A stretch of DNA of 64,000 nucleotides from Aquiflexum gelatinilyticum (GTDB lineage: Bacteria > Bacteroidota > Bacteroidia > Cytophagales > Cyclobacteriaceae): the NCBI RefSeq assembly GCF_024741135.1, contig NZ_JANSUY010000029.1, positions 1 through 64,000 of the forward strand. Direction: 5' to 3'. A model generated the notes under the pieces. That model did not search any database. It had not been told where the DNA came from and saw only the letters and a program-made list of their open reading frames with translations. The position numbers were made by a program, and so were the translations under genes. Positions within the stretch are counted from its first letter, which is position 1; each line of letters opens with the position of its first letter. Of the stretch, positions 1 to 8,597 are shown piece by piece.

Positions 1-1716
1 GATCGTTACTGGGGTGATTGCTGAAGCAACAACCGGCCCTGGAACTTGATTGCTTGTGACATTGACCACATTTATAAGATTGTCTCCAAGGTCAAAAACT
101 GCCTGTGTTACAGTATAAGAAACATTGTAAACCCATGTTTCATCTACGTTCAGGATACCTGGTTCTGTAACATCTCCGCTCAAAACTGTGAGATTGATTC
201 CCGAAGTGGTTCCAGGTAAAAAATCCGTGGTAGTTAAATTTGTAACTCTGATATTTCCCGTATTGGTGACAGTGATTTCATAATCAAGTTTTTGGCCGGC
301 TGCGGTAACCGGATTAGGGCCACCAATCTGGGTTTTTGTCACCAATAAATTGGGGGCCTGGATGAGTGTTTCAGTATGAGAATCAGTTGCTGAGACATTA
401 ATATTGCCCGCGGAAGCAGAAACTGATGCATTGTTTGTAAAAAATCCCGCATCTATGTCTTCCTGTTTTATATCATAAAATCCTGTAAAACCAGTATTAT
501 TGGAAGCTCCAACAGCTAAAGAAAAGGCAGATCCATTAAGGGTAATAGTCGGATCTGTTACCGTTACATTTGAAAGTGGAAAATTCCCGGTATTGGTAAC
601 CAAGAATGTGTAATTAATTCTGTCTCCAACATTTTGTATACCGTCTCCATTTAAATCTACATAGAGGCCTGATTTGATGAGACTGATATTAGGTAAAGGC
701 GATGTCATGATGAAAGTTTCTGTCTTTTGACAGTTAAATTCATCTGTAACAGTAGCTATATATGTTCCGGCAGGTAAATTGGTTCGGTTTAATCCCGTTG
801 TTCCATCGTTCCATGTTACTGTTTTTGTACCTGTGCCACCATTGACCGTCAATGAAATAGATCCATTATTGGTCCCGGGAGTAGGTTGACTCACCGATGA
901 GGAAATAGCCAATTCACTTGGTGGCGTAATGGTTTTTGTAAAAGTATTGGTGACTCCCTTTGAATCTGTGACAACCAAAGTGGCTGTACCGTTGGAAGAA
1001 TAGGTAACGGTTGGATCAGCCAAAGTAGAAGTGGACGGACTTGCATTTGGACCAAAAGTCCAGTTGTAACGGTAGGGTACGCTACCTCCATTTGTGGTAG
1101 ATATGAATTTTACACTAGTCGAACCGTTTTGTGTACAGGCTGTATAATCAAACTGCACAGCTAATGGAGCGTCTACTGTTATGTCAGATCCAAATTGACA
1201 TTGAGCACTTGGATAGTCATTACATTGATAACTTGAAAAAAGATTTGCTGAACCTGAAGTAGTCCAAGCCAAAAGTGGGTTTAGTAACTTTACTTGTGCA
1301 CCACAAGACCAAGTAAATGAATGGTTAAGGGTGACGATTTTGTCTCCTGATTTTGCAGATGGTAGGACGCCCAGCCAAATATTTATGAACTGAGTCGATC
1401 CTCCGATAGATAAGTCAGCAAAAAGTCGGGTATTACTTGTACTTGATCCAGAGTTCGAATTGTAAACGATAGAAATATAAGCGGTTTGTTGAACACCTGG
1501 AGTACAAGTGGCGAAGGAATCTGACAAAGGTACCCCTGAAGCATCACTCAGATAAACCTGCTTGATGGTAAAATTATTTGACGAACATGAGCTTCCACAG
1601 CCTCTCAAGTCTATGAGATTTGGCTGGTTCTGTGCATGAGTTTCTGTGGGGATTATCCCCAACAACCAAACGAAAAATATAGCCAAATAGGCTATAGTAG
1701 TTTTGAATTTTCTCAT
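1..1716 (-). CDS. Large secreted adhesin-like protein, 3' end beyond window
   Basis: The frame is open for 572 codons from the ATG at 1716 to the left edge, so the C-terminus is not seen. It begins with a Sec signal peptide (about residues 1-28, ending THAQ). A Cys-rich first domain is followed by a PKD-like domain, a SprB-type repeat (PAGTYIATVTDEFNC) and at least two DUF11/DUF7507-type repeats marked by VTNTGN. Such proteins in Bacteroidota are usually surface adhesins or gliding-type filaments exported by T9SS with a type B sorting domain, but that domain would lie outside the window. The PorP/SprF gene just upstream on the same strand supports this. Role is inferred; coding status is firm. 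Confidence 0.85.
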   Translation of the reverse strand, partial: MRKFKTTIAYLAIFFVWLLGIIPTETHAQNQPNLIDLRGCGSSCSSNNFTIKQVYLSDASGVPLSDSFATCTPGVQQTAYISIVYNSNSGSSTSNTRLFADLSIGGSTQFINIWLGVLPSAKSGDKIVTLNHSFTWSCGAQVKLLNPLLAWTTSGSANLFSSYQCNDYPSAQCQFGSDITVDAPLAVQFDYTACTQNGSTSVKFISTTNGGSVPYRYNWTFGPNASPSTSTLADPTVTYSSNGTATLVVTDSKGVTNTFTKTITPPSELAISSSVSQPTPGTNNGSISLTVNGGTGTKTVTWNDGTTGLNRTNLPAGTYIATVTDEFNCQKTETFIMTSPLPNISLIKSGLYVDLNGDGIQNVGDRINYTFLVTNTGNFPLSNVTVTDPTITLNGSAFSLAVGASNNTGFTGFYDIKQEDIDAGFFTNNASVSASAGNINVSATDSHTETLIQAPNLLVTKTQIGGPNPVTAAGQKLDYEITVTNTGNIRVTNLTTTDFLPGTTSGINLTVLSGDVTEPGILNVDETWVYNVSYTVTQAVFDLGDNLINVVNVTSNQVPGPVVASAITPVTI

Positions 1717-2180
1717 AATTACTACTATTAATTGAAGAGTGTGGTGATTGCTCACCGAAAATTATTTTCAAAAATCAAAACCTAAGTGGAATCTGATTTC
1801 CGAGTAATTAGTGCTAAGCTTTCTGCCTTATATTTTATTAAGGCTTTGGCTAGGTTAAAAGATTAAGATTTACAAATGGGTGTTTTTGTAAAGCTTTAAA
1901 ATTGAATAACAACTACTAAAAACCTTTGGAAAGTCAAAATCTTAAGAATAGGGTGATTTGTTGATCTTAACTTCAATTCAAAAGTTTCAATTTTATTTAG
2001 AAAAAGAAAACTTGTGTTTTACAAAGCAAAATTGTGCGCTTTATTTACTTTTTTATTCGGATTTTCGTAAAACCAATCATGTAGTTTAAAAGCTTTTTTA
2101 CCTAAAGAGAGCATTTTTTCCATAATTGAAATGAATATTTCCAATTATGGTTCTTCAAAAAGTGTTCGGTGGTTAAAACA

Positions 2181-2218
2181 AAAAAAAGCTACCTGTAAGA
2201 GGATTAGTCCCAGGCAGC
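2181..2218 (-). terminator. Rho-independent terminator after the PorP/SprF gene
   Basis: On the minus strand an 8-bp stem (arms 2211-2218 and 2188-2195, one G-U pair) is followed by seven U residues. It lies in the 586-base space between the PorP/SprF stop and the adhesin start. The rest of this space is AT-rich and I see no gene or clear -7 element in it. Confidence 0.6.
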
Positions 2219-2302
2219 CTTTTTGATAAATAGACTCTAAACATTAAAAAGTGCAACAAAATTTAATTTCTTTCGGGATTTACTCCCGTTAATTGAGAGT
2301 TA

Positions 2303-3280
2303 TTAAAACCATCTAGGGTTTTTCATGGTAACTTTTCTTGCTGAAAGGTAGTATCCGACTGAGATTTCATGCGAGTTAGCTCTCATGTTTTGGAGTACGT
2401 TAAGATTTTGGTCATAAGCATATCCAATTCTAAGGTTAGGAGTGGCAAAGATTTCACCGATAAAAGCAACTGCATTTCTTTTGCTTAAAGAACCTGCTTC
2501 CGGATTTTCACTCATGATATTTAGATTTGATCTGTAAGAAGCTCCTAACCAAAGTCTATCCATAAAAAGCATCATGCCATTCAAATCATAAGTGGTAGGT
2601 GATCCTTTTACTTGCTTGACAAGGAAAGATGGTTTGAATTTTACGTTCTGAGAAACATCCAACAAAGCGCCGGCAGTAAGGTAGAAGTGAATGTCATGAT
2701 AAGCTAAGGCGATGTCTTCTTTTTCTAAGGAACCCTTTCCTATTAGGTTGTAGGCACTAAGTCCTGCATAAAATTTATTGTTGTGGAAAAACAAGCCAAG
2801 ATTTGCATTTGGCGTCATCATATTTATCGTGCCTGTAGGAATTTCAGGATCATTATCGTGAAGTGCTTTAAGCATATCTCCATTAATACTGTATTGGCCT
2901 ATACCTGCACTGGCTCCTAAGCCAAAGAATGATTCTCTTCCTGTCTGTATCCTGTAAGCATAAGTCAACATAGCAGAAGTGGTCTTGGTCGGGCCGATTT
3001 TGTCCGATAAAATAGTAGCTCCAAAACCCATCATGCCTTCATTGGCACTAAAATCTGCAGTTAAAGTGAATGTTTGGGGTGCGCCTTCGAAGCCAACCCA
3101 CTGACTTCTATAAGTGCTTTGGACATATCCTTCATTTTTATATCCGGCATATGCTGGGTTGATATGCAGTCCATTAAAAATGTATTGGCTAAACTGAGGT
3201 AATTGTTGTGCGGTTGATTCAGAAAAATTCAAAGAAGAAACCAATAAAATGATTGCGAGTAATCTAAATGTTGTTTTCAT
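2303..3280 (-). CDS. PorP/SprF family type IX secretion membrane protein
   Basis: A 325-residue protein with a Sec signal peptide (cleavage near residue 24, ESTAQ). The N-terminal PQFSQYIFNGLHINPAYAG is the hallmark of the PorP/SprF family, outer-membrane beta-barrel proteins of about 300-330 residues. Members assist T9SS cargo; SprF in Flavobacterium johnsoniae is needed for secretion of the SprB adhesin and is often encoded next to it. Here it sits directly upstream of a SprB-like adhesin on the same strand, though a terminator separates the two. The specific partner is inferred from proximity. Confidence 0.9.
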   Translation of the reverse strand: MKTTFRLLAIILLVSSLNFSESTAQQLPQFSQYIFNGLHINPAYAGYKNEGYVQSTYRSQWVGFEGAPQTFTLTADFSANEGMMGFGATILSDKIGPTKTTSAMLTYAYRIQTGRESFFGLGASAGIGQYSINGDMLKALHDNDPEIPTGTINMMTPNANLGLFFHNNKFYAGLSAYNLIGKGSLEKEDIALAYHDIHFYLTAGALLDVSQNVKFKPSFLVKQVKGSPTTYDLNGMMLFMDRLWLGASYRSNLNIMSENPEAGSLSKRNAVAFIGEIFATPNLRIGYAYDQNLNVLQNMRANSHEISVGYYLSARKVTMKNPRWF

Positions 3281-3623
3281 AACTTTTAAAGTTTACGGCC
3301 GGGTGACCTGATTGCGAGAAGATTATTTGTTTAGAGTTTTTAAAAATGATCTAAATCGTTATGAAAGGATTCAAATACATTATTATGATGTAAATATAGT
3401 ATAAAATGTATTTCAAATCCAAATTTATTTTAAAAATAATTTTACAAAATGCATTTTTTAACATTTAAAAATGATTTTTATGTGTGTTTGTTGTCAAATC
3501 ACTCTAGCCTAAAATGCTAAAAAATTATTATTCAAAAATCTCTGAATCACCAAAAAAGTGCATTTAAATTGAGATTTGGCTGTTTTTGATTTCCAAAAAG
3601 TAGAATTTGAGATTTATAAAATG

Positions 3624-3651
3624 GAAAAAATGACTTTAAAGTCATTTTTTC
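3624..3651. repeat. 28-bp perfect palindrome
   Basis: A perfect palindrome centred between 3637 and 3638, with a GC-poor stem and A6/T6 flanks on both sides. It lies in the 468-base AT-rich space (3281-3748) between the M28 peptidase stop and the PorP/SprF start, upstream of PorP/SprF. With T-tracts on both strands it could terminate in either direction or act as a binding site. No gene is visible in this space. Confidence 0.6.
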
Positions 3652-3680
3652 AATAAAAATCAGAAAAGGAAAAAAAGTAA

Positions 3681-3714
3681 AAAAAATTGGCCACCGAATT
3701 TTTCGGCAGCCAAT
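3681..3714 (-). terminator. Terminator after the M28 peptidase gene
   Basis: A nested hairpin: outer arms ATTGGC/GCCAAT (3686-3691, 3709-3714) and inner CCGAA/TTCGG, followed on the minus strand by a U-rich run. It is 35 bases past the peptidase stop codon. Confidence 0.75.
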
Positions 3715-3748
3715 TTAAATTCAAAATATTTCGGTTTAAGGAATTTAA

Positions 3749-5227
3749 TTATTCCTTTTTATACAATTCTTTGCTGACAGCCTCATATTTATCGCCAGAC
3801 ATCCAGACAGGTCTCTCGTTCCAATTAGCTATGTTTTGTGCAGCCAAAATATAGGACTTCCAATAAAGCAAAGCATAGTCTAAGTCAAAGTTATCGACAT
3901 GGTCTCCCGGCTGGTGGTAATATTTATTGATTTCATCATCAAAAGCTGAAAAACCCAAACTGAAAGTTGGAGCAGGGATACCCTTTCTGGCAAAATTCAC
4001 ATTATCCGACCTGTCATATAATCCCTGTTCAGGAGAAGGATCTGTGGTAGCTTTCAGTCCGAATTCTGTAGCTGCGACTTCGATTAATGGATCGGCTGAA
4101 GTTCTGCCCAATCCAATAACAGTTATGATGGATGTATCATTGTATCCACCATTGTCAATATTTAGGTTGAAAATAATTTGATTAAGCGGGATTAAAGGAT
4201 TTTCAGAGAAATATGCAGAGCCCAATAAGCCCTTTTCCTCAGCTGTCCATGCACAAAGTAATATTGACCGCTTGGGAGGGTTTTTTGCAAAGTATTTTGC
4301 AGCATTGATAACGGCCACCGTTCCTACTGCATTATCCCTTGCGCCGTTATATATGGAATCCCCTTCTGCATTGGGTTTTCCCACACCGACATGGTCATAA
4401 TGTGCAGAAAGCATGATATACTCATTTTTAAGCTTTGGATCTGTTCCTTCAATTATGGCAACCACATTTTTTCCTGTGATTTTTCTATTGATTTTTCCTT
4501 GTATTTGGACTTCTGTTGTCGAATACTCTCCTTTCCCAATTGCATTGATTGATTCATTGTTTAAATCTTTCAACCATATATAAGGAATAGTTTCTTCCCC
4601 TTTGGAATTATCTACTGTCAATTGCGGTCTGTTCAGATAGTTGGCAACAAGATTCCAAGGTACAGAGGGGACATTATACATTTCAATTAAGGCGATGGCA
4701 CCTTTTGATTTTGCCAAAGCAATTTTGTCTCTTCCTGCACTGAATAGATCTGCAGGACTTAATCTGTTGGGTGCTCCTACATTGGTCACCACAATTTTTC
4801 CTTTGACATCTTTACCTTCAAAATCAGCCTCCTGTCCATATCCGACTACTACCAATCCAAATTTACCGGATAAAGAAGGACCATCTAATACCAAAAGTCC
4901 ATCTCCTTGTTCAAAAATATTCTTCCCCAAGGAAACAGTTCCTTTTGATGGGGGAGAGGATAATCTAAAAGGAATATTTTGGTAATATCCATTGGCACCT
5001 TCAATTTGATGTGCGCCGTATTTCCAAAACTGCTCTGAAATATATCTTGCTGCAGCGTCTATTTCAGGTCGAATTGGGTCCCTTCCCATTAATTCATCTG
5101 ATGCCAAATACCTGAAATGGGAAATGGCTTCCTTTTCGTTAAACTCTTTTTCAATGCTGCTTTTTTGGGCCTGTACTTGAAATGCAAGTGCCGATAGTGC
5201 CAACAATAGTGTTTTCCTTTTTGACAT
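3749..5227 (-). CDS. Secreted M28 family zinc aminopeptidase
   Basis: The frame can be read from 5320, but the ATG at 5227 is preferred because it gives a clean Sec signal peptide (MSKRKTLLLALSALAFQVQAQ); the protein is then 492 residues. A PA-like insert precedes the catalytic domain. M28 zinc ligands and catalytic residues are visible in order: LSAHYDHVG (His, Asp context), NGARDNAVGT (bridging Asp), WTAEEKGLLGS (catalytic Glu pair), NLNIDNGG (Asp) and a late YYHQPGDH (His). Expected to trim N-terminal residues from peptides in the periplasm or outside the cell. It stands alone between two terminators. A second M28 peptidase lies at 49650. Confidence 0.9.
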   Translation of the reverse strand: MSKRKTLLLALSALAFQVQAQKSSIEKEFNEKEAISHFRYLASDELMGRDPIRPEIDAAARYISEQFWKYGAHQIEGANGYYQNIPFRLSSPPSKGTVSLGKNIFEQGDGLLVLDGPSLSGKFGLVVVGYGQEADFEGKDVKGKIVVTNVGAPNRLSPADLFSAGRDKIALAKSKGAIALIEMYNVPSVPWNLVANYLNRPQLTVDNSKGEETIPYIWLKDLNNESINAIGKGEYSTTEVQIQGKINRKITGKNVVAIIEGTDPKLKNEYIMLSAHYDHVGVGKPNAEGDSIYNGARDNAVGTVAVINAAKYFAKNPPKRSILLCAWTAEEKGLLGSAYFSENPLIPLNQIIFNLNIDNGGYNDTSIITVIGLGRTSADPLIEVAATEFGLKATTDPSPEQGLYDRSDNVNFARKGIPAPTFSLGFSAFDDEINKYYHQPGDHVDNFDLDYALLYWKSYILAAQNIANWNERPVWMSGDKYEAVSKELYKKE

Positions 5228-5351
5228 GGTGGTAATTATGTTTGTGGCTGAATATATTATAATTATTGCTGAGTACAAAGAATCCATAAACTTAGACCTA
5301 TTCAATAAAAATGAATTCAATAAAAGTCAGACCTTAAGGTTAAATTTTGAC

Positions 5352-5378
5352 AAAAAAAAACAGTCTAAGTGACTGTTT
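5352..5378 (-). terminator. Terminator of the PASTA/T9SS/rhodanese operon
   Basis: Stem AAACAGTC/GACTGTTT (5358-5365 and 5371-5378), followed on the minus strand by a run of U from the A-tract at 5352-5360. It lies about 40 bases past the rhodanese stop. Confidence 0.75.
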
Positions 5379-5414
5379 CATTTGAGATCCTTTTTTTAGG
5401 ATTTTTTTGAATGA

Positions 5415-5723
5415 TCAAAGGTTTTCTTCCATTTCACGGTATGCAAGTATTCCGCCAAGCAAGTTCCTAACTTTATTAAATCCTTGGGTTTCAAGGAATC
5501 TTTTTGCATTCCCACTTCTTGCTCCTGATCTGCATTGCATTACAATTTCTTTATCCTTGAAATCTTTGATTTCATTAAGTTGATGTGCCAATTGCCCCAT
5601 TGGAATATTGAGTGCCCCAAGGTTATCTTCTTCATATTCCCATTCTTCTCTGACATCTATAAATACAAAGTCTTCTTTGTCATCCAATTTCTTTTTGAGC
5701 TCTTCTACAGTAATATCTTCCAT
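5415..5723 (-). CDS. Single-domain rhodanese-like protein
   Basis: 102 residues, one rhodanese domain and no signal peptide, so cytoplasmic. The active-site loop is CRSGARS with catalytic Cys64, preceded by the FIDVREEWEY motif typical of the fold. Members move sulfane sulfur (for example thiosulfate to cyanide or other acceptors); the physiological substrate of this small form cannot be read from sequence. It is the last gene of an operon, 7 bases after the T9SS cargo gene. Confidence 0.88.
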   Translation of the reverse strand: MEDITVEELKKKLDDKEDFVFIDVREEWEYEEDNLGALNIPMGQLAHQLNEIKDFKDKEIVMQCRSGARSGNAKRFLETQGFNKVRNLLGGILAYREMEENL

Positions 5724-5730
5724 GATTTAT

Positions 5731-7569
5731 TTATTTTACCAGTATTCTAAATGACTTTTGTTCTTTCCCAATGGTGGTTTTGACTACATATATACCGCTT
5801 TGCATTCCCTCAAAATTAACATTTTTCCCTTTATCATAATCTGATATGGGAAGTATAATATTTCTTCCCATTGGATCATATACATTGATGGTATCCACTT
5901 TGCCTTCTATCAATAATGAACCTACCACAGGATTGGGGTAAATTTTTAAAGGAACTGAAGCCTCTGACTCACTTTCAAAGGGGGGTGTTCCCAATAGATG
6001 AGCCCTGATCATAAGAGAACCTTCGACTGTCTCATTCTGAACCCAAGATCCGGTGGCATTAAAAAATATCTCACCACCATTATCATATGTTTTGTCTAAT
6101 CCCACGTATAGGAAGTCATTTGTAAATTGGGTAAACCCAATATAAAATGAACCATCGATTGCTACATTTTGATCTACTTCAAAGTAGGCAAATTCATTCA
6201 GGGAAGTTTTTGTTGGGATAAATACTTCTTTTTTGAAGATAGGTTCTTCTTCCAGTTCCTTCCAAACCATCAGGTCTATAACTCCCCCCAATTGGGTGAA
6301 GTTTGTAAAGTTGATGCTGATACCTTTTAAATAAACAGTACTGCTTACCTCGTACCTTACAGCAAGCATTCCTGATCTTTGATTGATTCCTGCAGAATAA
6401 TCCACGCTTCCATCATCATAAGCCAAAAAATCGCGAATAGGAAGTGTTGTTCTGACTGTGTCATTGATCCTGAAATCCACTTCAGGATAGGTGATTGGTA
6501 TCCCATTTTCAACACCATTCAATAAGCCATCACCTGTCACCAAGTAGCTGATAAGTTCATAATCCATTTCTTCATCAGGTAGTGGAACATTAGAAATGGT
6601 ATTGCTTCCGAATGTTCTTCTTTCTTGCCCTACAGGTACAGGATTGAATGGAGTGTTGCTGTTGATCGTCTTGACTACATTCTGATTAGCTTTTTCACGG
6701 ATTTCAAATGTGTATTCCATTGCTCTGAAACCATTGTCAAGATTTTTGAATTCGTTTGAAGTTGTATTCCAAAATGTATCCTGGTCTTTTTGTAAAATAA
6801 AAAGTGGAATGGCAGAATATTTTTCGAATGGCCTTGAATTAGAAAGTGTAAGCGCTCTATCCGGAAATGATAGATCGGTCTCAGTTCGGTTTTTATGGAG
6901 GAATACATAATCCAAAATCCAACTGTCAAATGGGCCGGAACTTCTGCCCTGGATCTGAAACCTGAATTGGAATTTATCATGTAAGAATTTAGGAAGGACC
7001 TTGATGGTCTCCTGGGTAAAGAAAAATTCTTCTGCGGTAAGCCCTCCTGATTTTTCCCAGACATTGACCCATAAGCTATCTTGATCCAAAAATTGAAGGG
7101 AAAGAAAATCATTCGGATCGGGCATTTCTGCTTTTCCACCCGGCTGCCAAAAAAAACTTAAATAAACAGAATTTGCCTCCGAAGTGCTTAATCCGGATAA
7201 ATCGATAGGAAATGAAGTGATTTTATCAGTCAGTCCTTGTTCAAACTGTACTGTCGAATAAGGCCTGCCTGCTTCGTCTATTCCATCTAGAAGCAAGGTT
7301 CCTATTGTCGGAGCGGCATTGGCAACTGTTGTTGACTGGGTTGCGCCTTCACTGATCCATTTGTTTGTATCCAATTGGGGGCCTGAAAAATCATCCCAAA
7401 ATGGAAGCGTTAGCCTCTCAGCTTTGATTCTTTTATTTGCAAAGGAATCAGATTTTTGTGGTGCTTGAATCGGGGTTGGAAGCTGTTGAAACTGGGCAAT
7501 GGAAGAGTAAGGACTTAATATAAGTACCAGGATAAAAATTTGAAGAAATATTGGTTTCAATAATCCCAT
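5731..7569 (-). CDS. T9SS cargo protein with type A C-terminal sorting domain
   Basis: 612 residues with a Sec signal peptide (about 1-25, ending SSIAQ). The last 75 residues form a type A sorting domain: PLKIYPNPVVGSLLIEG, a VYDPMGR turn, then SGIYVVK and a basic end. This marks it for export across the outer membrane by the type IX system and usually surface attachment. The middle region has beta-sandwich character (around residues 60-225, with a Trp/Asp-rich start) but no catalytic motif I recognise. Its start codon directly follows the stop of the PASTA gene, with no bases between, so the two are probably co-translated. Confidence 0.85.
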   Translation of the reverse strand: MGLLKPIFLQIFILVLILSPYSSIAQFQQLPTPIQAPQKSDSFANKRIKAERLTLPFWDDFSGPQLDTNKWISEGATQSTTVANAAPTIGTLLLDGIDEAGRPYSTVQFEQGLTDKITSFPIDLSGLSTSEANSVYLSFFWQPGGKAEMPDPNDFLSLQFLDQDSLWVNVWEKSGGLTAEEFFFTQETIKVLPKFLHDKFQFRFQIQGRSSGPFDSWILDYVFLHKNRTETDLSFPDRALTLSNSRPFEKYSAIPLFILQKDQDTFWNTTSNEFKNLDNGFRAMEYTFEIREKANQNVVKTINSNTPFNPVPVGQERRTFGSNTISNVPLPDEEMDYELISYLVTGDGLLNGVENGIPITYPEVDFRINDTVRTTLPIRDFLAYDDGSVDYSAGINQRSGMLAVRYEVSSTVYLKGISINFTNFTQLGGVIDLMVWKELEEEPIFKKEVFIPTKTSLNEFAYFEVDQNVAIDGSFYIGFTQFTNDFLYVGLDKTYDNGGEIFFNATGSWVQNETVEGSLMIRAHLLGTPPFESESEASVPLKIYPNPVVGSLLIEGKVDTINVYDPMGRNIILPISDYDKGKNVNFEGMQSGIYVVKTTIGKEQKSFRILVK

Positions 7570-8346
7570 TTAAAAATTGTTTGTTCCTTTTTTTCCTTCA
7601 GAAATCCAGATTTCTATGGGTTCACCGGTTTTGACTGATACTCCCGCAGGAGGCATTTGCCTTATAATAATTCCTGGAGCAACACTGTCGGTTTCGACAT
7701 AGTTGATATTACCCATTCTTAAACCTGATCCGATGATCAAAAACTCTGCGTCTATTTCATCCAGACCAGTCAGAGACGGTACTTCCAGGATTTGGTTTCC
7801 TAAACCATCTCCAACAACCAAGTCAATTTGAGATCCTTTTGGGATTTCAAAACCTTCGTCTATGTTTCTACCTCTATATTTTTGTTCCAAAACTACGTTG
7901 ATCCCGATATCAGGTACATAGATGATTTCCCCACGGACCAAACCTATATTTCCAAGAATTTCCTGGGCATTTTTCAAAAGGCTGTTTACCAGATTTGGCA
8001 TTTTTATCAATGGTGCATTTCGGGCATTGAGGGTGACATAGATCTTCCTGCCTTTTTTGACTTTGCTGTCAGGACCGGGATTTTGCTTAAGTACAGAGAA
8101 AGGTTTGGCTTCTACGCTATAACCGCTATCAATATTTACTTCATAAGTAAGATCTCTATCTGAAAGAAATTTCTCTAGTTCTCCTACCTCAAATCCTTCT
8201 AGATTAGGAACAGTCACAGTCTGTCCATGATTGGTGTATGAAGGAAGGTAAATCTTCAGAAAAATAAAGGATAGAATTGTAATGGTCAGGAAAACCAAAC
8301 CTAGGTGGATGGCAATTTTCTTAATTGAGTCTTTTGTATTCCCCAT
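7570..8346 (-). CDS. Membrane-anchored protein with three PASTA domains
   Basis: 258 residues: a short cytoplasmic N-terminus, one membrane segment (about 13-33) and three tandem PASTA domains outside (about 40-110, 111-180 and 186-255), each starting with a VPN/MPN/VPS-type motif. PASTA domains bind peptidoglycan fragments or division proteins. There is no kinase or transpeptidase domain, unlike PrkC/StkP or PBP2x, which is common for stand-alone PASTA proteins in Bacteroidota. First gene of a three-gene operon with a T9SS cargo protein and a rhodanese. Confidence 0.88.
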   Translation of the reverse strand: MGNTKDSIKKIAIHLGLVFLTITILSFIFLKIYLPSYTNHGQTVTVPNLEGFEVGELEKFLSDRDLTYEVNIDSGYSVEAKPFSVLKQNPGPDSKVKKGRKIYVTLNARNAPLIKMPNLVNSLLKNAQEILGNIGLVRGEIIYVPDIGINVVLEQKYRGRNIDEGFEIPKGSQIDLVVGDGLGNQILEVPSLTGLDEIDAEFLIIGSGLRMGNINYVETDSVAPGIIIRQMPPAGVSVKTGEPIEIWISEGKKGTNNF

Positions 8347-8375
8347 GAATCAGATGTAATCTTTATGCTAACGTA

Positions 8376-8407
8376 TAAAGGTAAAATTATATTTGCTTTC
8401 TAAACAA
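8376..8407 (-). promoter_or_regulatory. Candidate promoter of the PASTA operon
   Basis: Read on the minus strand: TTG (8405-8407), 21 bases, then TACCTTTA (8376-8383). This is one mismatch from the Bacteroidota -7 consensus TAnnTTTG with the usual -33 spacing. It would start transcription roughly 20 bases before the ATG at 8346. Confidence 0.4.
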
Positions 8408-8449
8408 CAAATATCATCAATTCGAGTCTTTATCGGCAGGTAATCCCAA

Positions 8450-8496
8450 AAGAAAAAAGTCGAATACCCAAAACCAGGTAACTCGACTTTTTTCTT
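8450..8496 (-). terminator. Terminator after the M43 protease gene
   Basis: A 14-bp perfect stem (8450-8463 and 8483-8496) with A- and T-rich flanks, so it could act on both strands. It sits about 100 bases past the M43 protease stop. Confidence 0.75.
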
Positions 8497-8597
8497 AGAT
8501 GTGTCATTTTTTGTTTTTCTGAATCGAAAACGAGATTCATCAATTGAACCATCTATACAATTATCTTTTCCGAATTTTGAACGGAAGGGTTTAAGGT

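Noticed and set aside
5228-5320. Longer N-terminus for the M28 peptidase
   Set aside because: It would place a non-signal stretch before a clean Sec signal peptide that begins at 5227.
6675-7139. 154-codon frame inside the T9SS cargo gene
   Set aside because: It overlaps a gene with signal peptide and sorting domain in another phase and has no recognisable domain.
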